Source: Chloroflexota bacterium (lineage in GTDB: Bacteria > Chloroflexota > UBA4733). From it: DNA of 39,054 bases. Positions 33,989-39,054 of the stretch are shown here, piece by piece. The stretch lies in NCBI GenBank assembly GCA_023381555.1, contig JAMCRV010000013.1, positions 1-39,054 on the forward strand, given 5' to 3'. The stretch's first letter is position 1. Each line of letters begins with the position of its first letter. The notes under the pieces are model-generated. The model did no database searches and was not told the DNA's origin. It saw nothing but the letters and a program-made list of their open reading frames with translations. The translations under genes were made by a program, and so were the position numbers.

Positions 33989-35566
33989 CTACTGTGGATC
34001 AGCAAACCGCGCCTGAAAGGAATGTTCAGAGATGGTCTCACGCACGTGCCGCAATGCCTGCGGAAGCGCCATAGCGATGTCATTGGGCGTGCCGCCCGCC
34101 CTTCCTATGTCGCGCTCGATGATCTTGCCAGCCATGCCATGTAACCACACCCCCGCCACTGCTGCATCCCACGGTGTGATGTCCTGAGCTACAAGTCCAC
34201 CGATGGCCCCCGCCAGCACGTCACCAGACCCAGCTACCGCCAGTGCCGGAGTCGCAATCGTTGAGACAAACCATCGCCGATCTGGGAGAGCGACCACGGT
34301 GTGGGCACCTTTGAGCACAACGATCTGCTGCCAGCGAGCCGCCATTTCGCGCGTCACACGAACGCGATCGTCCTGGATTGCAGCGACATCAACGCCGGTG
34401 AGGCGGGCCATCTCCCCGGGATGTGGTGTGAGCACGCACCACTGGGGCAGTTTTTTCCACCAATGGTCACTCCGGGAGAGAGCATTGAGTGCGTCCGCAT
34501 CGACCACGATGGAGAGCTTGCTCTGCAAAGCGCTGAGACGTTCCAGGATATCGAGCACCATCTTGGGGGCCTCACCACGCTGACTCAGCCCGGGTCCGAT
34601 GACAAAAGCACGTGTTCGCGTCAGTGTGCGCTCGATGCTCTCCACCGCATCACAGCAAATCGCGCCGTCTCCATCGCTGAGCGGTTCGAACACAGCCTCA
34701 TCGAGCTTGGCAGCGACGATGGAATAGATCGAGCGGGGCACTGCCAGCTTGACCAGACCTGCGCCTACACGCATCGCCGCTTTCGCAGTGAGGACCGGAG
34801 CACCAACGAACTGCTCAGAACCGCCGAGTATGACGATAGTGCCGAAGCTACCCTTGTTACTATCCGCGGACCGCTCCGGTAGCAGGCGAGTGACGAGGGC
34901 ATCATCGATCAGCCGCCCAACTGGGCGCACATCTTCGACAAGCCCAATATGGGCCACGGTAGTCTGCCCGGCGTGTTCTGCCGCTGGAAAGCATAGAGTG
35001 CCTGCTTTGATGGCTCCAAATGCCACGGTACGGTCAGCTCGAATCGCAACAGTCTCTACCTTCCCACTGTCTGCATCTGTGCCAGTGGGAAGGTCTGCAG
35101 CGATCACATACGGGTGATGGTTCCCGGTGCGGCACTGTTCCACGGTACGGATGAGCTCGGCGAGTACCCCGGCTGGCGGTCGAGATGCGCCAGTGCCAAG
35201 CAGCCCATCGACGATCGTTTTTGACTGGAGGCACCAGCGAAGAATCTCGTCTAGCGAGTCTTCCGACGCAATAATGTGTGCCACTCCTGGCGGAAGTCCG
35301 GGGAAGGATGTCTCATCCCGCCGCCACAGGACGATCCTGACGCTCTCTCCGGATTCAGCCAATCGATGCGCGCAGATGAGAGCATCGCCACCGTTGTTGC
35401 CAGGTCCCGCGAGTATGACCACAGGTGACTGGGCACGTGGATCGGTCAGTATCACGTCCGCTAAGGCCATGCCAGCACGCAGCATCAGCTGGCTGACCTC
35501 TGTCCCTCGCTCGATGGTGATGCGCTCCCACTCGCGCATCTCTTCCACGGTGCACACGCTGGTCAC
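33989..35566 (-). CDS. nnrDE: Bifunctional NAD(P)HX epimerase/dehydratase (YjeF-type)
   Basis: Repairs damaged NAD(P)H hydrates. The N-terminal epimerase half (about 1-215) has AGPGNNGGDALICAHRL, VDGLLGTGASRPP and AADLPTGTDADSG. The C-terminal dehydratase half (about 225-515), a ribokinase-like ADP/ATP-dependent enzyme, has KGSFGTIVILGGS, GAGLVKLAVP, VDADALNAL, LTPHPGEMARLTG, VVLKGAHTVV and the active-site loop VAGSGDVLAGAIGG. Length is normal for the fused enzyme. GTG 35566 has AGGAGG eight bases upstream; GTG 35575 overlaps that site and is unlikely. The gene follows FecR after 55 bases and precedes the response regulator after 35. Confidence 0.95.
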   Translation of the reverse strand: MTSVCTVEEMREWERITIERGTEVSQLMLRAGMALADVILTDPRAQSPVVILAGPGNNGGDALICAHRLAESGESVRIVLWRRDETSFPGLPPGVAHIIASEDSLDEILRWCLQSKTIVDGLLGTGASRPPAGVLAELIRTVEQCRTGNHHPYVIAADLPTGTDADSGKVETVAIRADRTVAFGAIKAGTLCFPAAEHAGQTTVAHIGLVEDVRPVGRLIDDALVTRLLPERSADSNKGSFGTIVILGGSEQFVGAPVLTAKAAMRVGAGLVKLAVPRSIYSIVAAKLDEAVFEPLSDGDGAICCDAVESIERTLTRTRAFVIGPGLSQRGEAPKMVLDILERLSALQSKLSIVVDADALNALSRSDHWWKKLPQWCVLTPHPGEMARLTGVDVAAIQDDRVRVTREMAARWQQIVVLKGAHTVVALPDRRWFVSTIATPALAVAGSGDVLAGAIGGLVAQDITPWDAAVAGVWLHGMAGKIIERDIGRAGGTPNDIAMALPQALRHVRETISEHSFQARFADPQ

Positions 35567-35621
35567 AGCAGTCACCTCCTCACGTTAGGGGGTTAGCTAC
35601 GGCGTCTCCCCTGCTACGGGC

Positions 35622-36950
35622 TCACTGCGCGACGAGCCTGACCTCGCGCACGTCGGTGCTGAAGTCCCAGCCCGAGGCAGAGAACTCTACCGAGTACACA
35701 AACACCGGGGGATCCGGGAGATCGCTCAAGACGAGATCCGTCTGGGGGGATGAAGCGGTGTACCACTTGCCGGCTACGACTTGTTGCGACTGGGGATCGG
35801 CGATGTAGGAACCTTTAGGCGGCAAGATGTAATAGCCGTGGAACCAGCGATGTTCCGCCCCATTGCTGTCTCGGTAGTCAACGGAGACACGGAACGGATA
35901 CTCCGACCCTGCGAGTCCACCCCCTGGTAGCGACTGGGCATTGATACGAAATGCGAGCTCGAGCTTTACGTTGAGGAAGTCTTGTACGTCACGGTTGATC
36001 TGCTGGGTGAACGACACGGCTCGATGTTGTGAGTTCGACCCAACCGAAAAGAGGTGAAGATACGGATTCGTCCCACTCGCATAACTGAGATGATTTCCAT
36101 ACTGACCCAGCGGCTGCGGAGGATCGAACCCAACGTGCCATCCCTCAGGCAAGCCATTCGTACCCGGCTGCAATGACCAATTCACCAGCAGGTCCCAACT
36201 GGCATGATCGGCAGTGATTGGCGCCCCGCCCATTGGGACAGTAGCACGCTGGTTACCATTGAGAACCGTTTCCCCTCCAGGCGCCGACACAACTGCCTGA
36301 CCATCCAGCGTAAGGACCTGAGTGCTGCAGCAACTTATCGTGAAGGGCGCCGATCGAGAGTTACCACCGGAGTCATTGACTGCGTGCGGCTGAGTGAGCC
36401 ACACGTCTGTCGTTCCATCGACCACCTGAACGGTGGTGCCGAGCGATGCGACACTGAATCTTGACTGCTGGGAGTCGAACTTCACTACTGAAGCCTCAAC
36501 CCGACCAGAATCAAGAGCAATTACCACGAGGCGACGCTCAGTGGAGAAAAGCCGGTACCGGTTAGAGCGGAGCCGGACGATAGTGATCTCGGTATGCGGC
36601 CCCACGTGCAGCGTGCTGCCTTCCCAGAACTGCACCGTCGCAAAGGACTGATTGTCCTGACCTGTCCATAGCCGGGCCCCGTCGCCAAGATGCTGATCAC
36701 GGCTTGCGGGAGCAGGGCGCGCCCACGTCGGCTTCTGCACCAGAACTGATCCAGAGATCGCACTGATGGTTGCTTGCCGGGGCTCCCAGGCGGTGGATAG
36801 GTAATGAATGACTGCGTACACACTCCCACTCACGATGAGCAGAAATATGCAGCAGCCCAGCCAGATCGCTATCCAGGCAACGCGCAGGATGTTTGTCGGG
36901 CGCGACCGTCGCGAAGACGGGAGTGAGGCCGGTTGGATAGGAGTGATCAC
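35622..36950 (-). CDS. FecR-domain membrane-anchored protein
   Basis: 442 residues. A short cytoplasmic start (SRRSRPTNILR) precedes one membrane span at about 22-47 (VAWIAIWLGCCIFLLIVSGSVYAV, quoted only in part: WIAIWLGCCIFLLIVSG). Outside lies a FecR-like beta domain at about 60-180: ATISAISGSVLVQKP, GDGARLWTGQDNQSFATVQF and SRFSVASLGTTVQVVDG. The remaining 250 residues resemble a beta-sandwich, carbohydrate-binding-type module (WSLQPGTNGLPEGWHV to the C-terminal YSVEFSASGWDFSTDVREVRLV). FecR proteins normally transmit signals to ECF sigma factors, but no sigma factor or receptor is adjacent, so a structural surface role is equally possible. GTG 36950 is the likely start. It is co-directional with the isomerase upstream and nnrDE downstream. 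Confidence 0.83.
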   Translation of the reverse strand: MITPIQPASLPSSRRSRPTNILRVAWIAIWLGCCIFLLIVSGSVYAVIHYLSTAWEPRQATISAISGSVLVQKPTWARPAPASRDQHLGDGARLWTGQDNQSFATVQFWEGSTLHVGPHTEITIVRLRSNRYRLFSTERRLVVIALDSGRVEASVVKFDSQQSRFSVASLGTTVQVVDGTTDVWLTQPHAVNDSGGNSRSAPFTISCCSTQVLTLDGQAVVSAPGGETVLNGNQRATVPMGGAPITADHASWDLLVNWSLQPGTNGLPEGWHVGFDPPQPLGQYGNHLSYASGTNPYLHLFSVGSNSQHRAVSFTQQINRDVQDFLNVKLELAFRINAQSLPGGGLAGSEYPFRVSVDYRDSNGAEHRWFHGYYILPPKGSYIADPQSQQVVAGKWYTASSPQTDLVLSDLPDPPVFVYSVEFSASGWDFSTDVREVRLVAQ

Positions 36951-36989
36951 GCGGTGAGTATACCCACTACGGACGGCTCTTTGAGTCGG

Positions 36990-38003
36990 TCATCTCCGTC
37001 CTCCTAGGCCGAGAGTCTTGCGAGCATACTGCACGCTTGCCTGGAAATGGGCGAGCTGCTGCTCGCGGAAGCGCTGCCGCGTCGTATCATCACCCTGGTT
37101 GCTCCAGTCAAGTGTGACTTGCTCGATCGGACCAGGCTTGCCGGTCTCAGCGAGACGGACGAAGTGAGCAAAGTCCTTTGCGAGCATCGTTGGATAGATA
37201 TTCCAGAACACGCTCGCATCGTCAAAGTACGCAAGAAGCTTCGGGGGGCGGCCCGTGATGATCTCCAAGTCGATCGGTATGTCTCGATGCTGCATCTCGA
37301 GCGTGCCGAGAATCTTCTCGAGATCGACGTTACCCCAGCCGAGCGGAGACCACTGCACCATAGCGCCCTGAGGAACACACCACACACGAGTGTCGCGAAA
37401 GTGACTCGTCACAACGTAGGGAGCGAGAAGCGAAGCCGATACCACGGGATCCTCTCCTCCGTAGGCAGGGTTTCCCGTATCGAGGCAGACTCCCACAGCG
37501 TCGAAGCCAACGGTCTCAACAATCTCTCTGAGCTCGCGCGCCAGTAGGTCAACACCGCCGTGATTCTCCACGGCGACTTTGACGCCGCAGTCCTTCGCCT
37601 TCGATGCGACGGCTCGCAAGGTCCGCACCGCCTCATCGATATGCTGAGACAATGGAACACTCCCGTGCCGGTCGACCTCCATTCCGAGAAAGCAGCGGAC
37701 GACGGGGGAGCCCACCACCACGGCTGCATCAAGCATGTCGCTCAGCTGCTGCTCTCCACTACCGAGCTCTGGCTTGAACGACTGCGCAAAGCGCTCGAAG
37801 CTTCCCATCCCCACCTCGATGGTGAGTCCCCGCTCTGCGGCGTAGTCACGAAGCTTCGTCAGATAGGATCGATCAAGAGAAGCAAAGTTGCCACGCTCAG
37901 AAAAGTGAACGTTATCCAGGTTGAGGGTAGCCGCATAATCGATGATCTGGAAAGCATCCCAGCCCTGCTCCCGGACGCTATAGCTATCGATGCCTAAACG
38001 CAC
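36990..38003 (-). CDS. Xylose isomerase-like TIM-barrel protein (sugar phosphate isomerase/epimerase family)
   Basis: 337 residues. The barrel starts VRLGIDSYSVREQGWDAF and the metal-site strands are visible: Glu in VKVAVENHGG, Asp in VGVCLDTGNPAYGG, His in VVTSHFRDTRV and Glu in PIDLEIITG, the Glu-Asp-His-Glu set of the AP endonuclease 2/xylose isomerase-like superfamily. Members isomerise or epimerise sugars, inositols and related polyols; the substrate is unknown here. GTG 38003 has AAGGAGG five bases upstream, which makes the longer ATG 38036 frame unlikely because the site lies inside it. It leads a run of minus-strand genes (FecR, nnrDE, regulator, Ldh). Confidence 0.9.
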   Translation of the reverse strand: MRLGIDSYSVREQGWDAFQIIDYAATLNLDNVHFSERGNFASLDRSYLTKLRDYAAERGLTIEVGMGSFERFAQSFKPELGSGEQQLSDMLDAAVVVGSPVVRCFLGMEVDRHGSVPLSQHIDEAVRTLRAVASKAKDCGVKVAVENHGGVDLLARELREIVETVGFDAVGVCLDTGNPAYGGEDPVVSASLLAPYVVTSHFRDTRVWCVPQGAMVQWSPLGWGNVDLEKILGTLEMQHRDIPIDLEIITGRPPKLLAYFDDASVFWNIYPTMLAKDFAHFVRLAETGKPGPIEQVTLDWSNQGDDTTRQRFREQQLAHFQASVQYARKTLGLGGRR

Positions 38004-38090
38004 CTGATCCTCCTTGTTCTGCAACTCTGTAGCCATCAGTGATTATCCCAAATTCGGCAGTCGCTCCTCCAACGTTGCTCGTAAGTACGG

Positions 38091-38519
38091 GTCGAGCGAG
38101 CCGACGGGCGCCCCAAGATCCTGCAAGTGTTGATGGCATCTGGCGCCTACGAGCCCTACGGTCAGCGACGCTATCCCCCGATCTATGAGGCAGCGGAGCG
38201 CAACGGTCTCCCCGTTGCTATCCACCCGGGCACCGAGGGTGCCAGTGTTGCCGGCCCTCCCACTGCGGCCGGGTTTCCGCACTTCTACCTTGAGTAGCAT
38301 ACTGACCTGTCGCAGAACTTCATGGCTCATCTGGTGAGTCTTGTGGCGGAAGGCATATTCGTCAAGTACCCTCGCCTTCGTTTCGTGCTTATCGAGGGAG
38401 GCGTCACGTGGCTTGCGCCACTGCCTCAAGACCTACGTGAGCACACTATGTATCGTAATGCGCTCATCAGTAAGATGAAACTCGCCGGGCCCTCGACACC
38501 GTCAGCGGAGCGTGCTTAG
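38091..38519 (+). pseudogene. Amidohydrolase-family gene remnant with in-frame stop
   Basis: Translating frame 3 from about 38094 gives ADGRPKILQVLMASGAYEPYGQRRY, then PPIYEAAERNGLPVAIHPG, then TAAGFPHFYLE, a TAG at 38295-38297 and HTDLSQNFMAHLVSLVAEG followed by RFVLIEGGVTWLAP. This is the middle and late part of an amidohydrolase-2 (TIM-barrel metal hydrolase) gene. The TAG replaces a Trp codon common at this point (LEWHT). Homology begins abruptly near 38094, with an in-frame TAA at 38082-38084, and after WLAPL the frame runs into an unrelated, shortened C-terminus. The gene is therefore truncated at the 5' end and decayed. It fills the 512-base gap between rpiA and the isomerase gene. Confidence 0.85.
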
Positions 38520-39054
38520 CGGCGGCGCACTTCAATCGTGCCATCGCGATGGGCGATGATTGCCTTAGCAACGAGATCGAGAAACAAGCCATGCTCCACT
38601 ACGCCGGTCATAAGCTTGAGAGCGCTGGCAACTTCGCCCGGACGCTCGAGAACTCCGAAGGCACAGTCGAGAATGAAATGTCCCTCATCCGTGGTGAAGG
38701 GCTCGTCGCCGGCCATTCGCAGCGTGGCCTGGCATCCGAGCTGCTCGACGCGACTTCGTGTCGATTCCCAGCCATAGCGCACGACTTCAACGGGAACCGG
38801 CATCTTCTCGCCGAGCCGGCTGACGACCTTGCTCTCATCGACGACGACAACGAAGGCGCGTGCCGCCAGCGCTACTAGCTTCTCACGTAGGAGAGCCCCA
38901 CCGTGACCTTTGATCGCGTTCAGCGAGGAGTCGAGCTCATCCGCTCCATCGATGTCGATGTCGAGCGCAGGAGTGTCGCCCAGCGTTGCCATGGTGAGAT
39001 GGAGAGATTCGGCGAGTTGCTGAGTCGCAACTGAGGTGGCAACGCCCACGAAGT
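38516..39054 (-). CDS. rpiA: Ribose-5-phosphate isomerase A (5' end cut by window edge)
   Basis: Interconverts ribose 5-phosphate and ribulose 5-phosphate in the pentose phosphate pathway. About 179 codons are visible. The frame runs off the right edge, and the N-terminal GLGSGSTxxxxI phosphate-binding loop is outside the window. Seen are VGVATSVATQQLAESLHL, the catalytic and substrate region IDGADELDSSLNAIKGHGGALLREKL, VVDESKVV and PVPVEVVRYGW, then GVVEHGLFLDLVAKAIIAH. The ATG-like start at 39049 is only the first Met-equivalent codon in view, not the true start. Its TAA stop overlaps the TAG end of the amidohydrolase relic. Confidence 0.96.
   Translation of the reverse strand, partial: FVGVATSVATQQLAESLHLTMATLGDTPALDIDIDGADELDSSLNAIKGHGGALLREKLVALAARAFVVVVDESKVVSRLGEKMPVPVEVVRYGWESTRSRVEQLGCQATLRMAGDEPFTTDEGHFILDCAFGVLERPGEVASALKLMTGVVEHGLFLDLVAKAIIAHRDGTIEVRRR

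Noticed and set aside
38043-38429. Minus-strand frame of 128 codons ending ATLEERLPNLG
   Set aside because: Most of it is the antisense of the amidohydrolase relic and shows no domain. The last 16 residues before the stop might be a leftover of another gene, but this cannot be supported.

Overview
The window looks like a chromosomal segment from a member of the Chloroflexota, or a neighbouring monoderm-like lineage. It is moderately GC-rich and has many GTG and TTG starts behind good GGAGG-type ribosome sites. It holds only housekeeping and accessory genes. The assignment rests on gene content: a DUF4012/DUF2723 glycan operon, a MacB-like exporter with a very long HlyD-type adaptor, a decaprenyl-phosphate-phosphoribose-type UbiA enzyme, and an amidohydrolase relic of the PYGQRRY...IHPGTEG kind. 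It is an inference, not a phylogenetic result. I saw no tRNA, rRNA, insertion sequence, prophage or CRISPR array.

Layout. 1-3144 (-): carA and the 5' part of carB (cut by the left edge). 3358-4355: a VOC protein, a convergent cupin protein and a tiny membrane protein. 4500-8556 (+): a HIT hydrolase, a UbiA-family prenyl-phosphate phosphoribosyltransferase, an aldo/keto-reductase-like protein without the catalytic tetrad, coaD, a second VOC protein and an isochorismatase-family hydrolase. 8581-9732 (-): phosphofructokinase with PPi-type motifs. 9806-16645 (-): a four-gene exporter operon (lipoprotein adaptor, FtsX-type permease, ABC ATPase fused to an AbrB-like domain, second ABC ATPase). 16720-17547 (-): an alpha/beta hydrolase. 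17650-24138 (-): five overlapping genes for a glycan or protein-glycosylation pathway. 24197-24772 (+): Nudix hydrolase. 24788-28059 (-): hisD, hisB, fabG and a hotdog thioesterase. 28162-31187: YtxH-like protein (+), an unknown small protein (-) and topA (+) behind a structured-looking leader. 31254-38003 (-): sugar-phosphate isomerase family protein, FecR-domain protein, NnrD/NnrE, an NtrC-type response regulator with a changed GAFTGA loop, an 80-residue coupled ORF and an Ldh-family dehydrogenase. 38091-38519: amidohydrolase pseudogene. 38516-39054 (-): rpiA, running off the right edge.

Two modules are worth most attention. In the exporter, an ABC ATPase carries a C-terminal AbrB/SpoVT-like domain and is paired with a second, different ATPase, one large FtsX permease and a lipoprotein adaptor built partly from 33-residue tandem repeats. 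In the glycan operon, every gene overlaps the next, and its members fit donor synthesis (polyprenyl-phosphate sugar), multi-membrane-span sugar transfer (DUF2723) and an uncharacterised exported DUF4012 protein. Functions of both modules are inferred.
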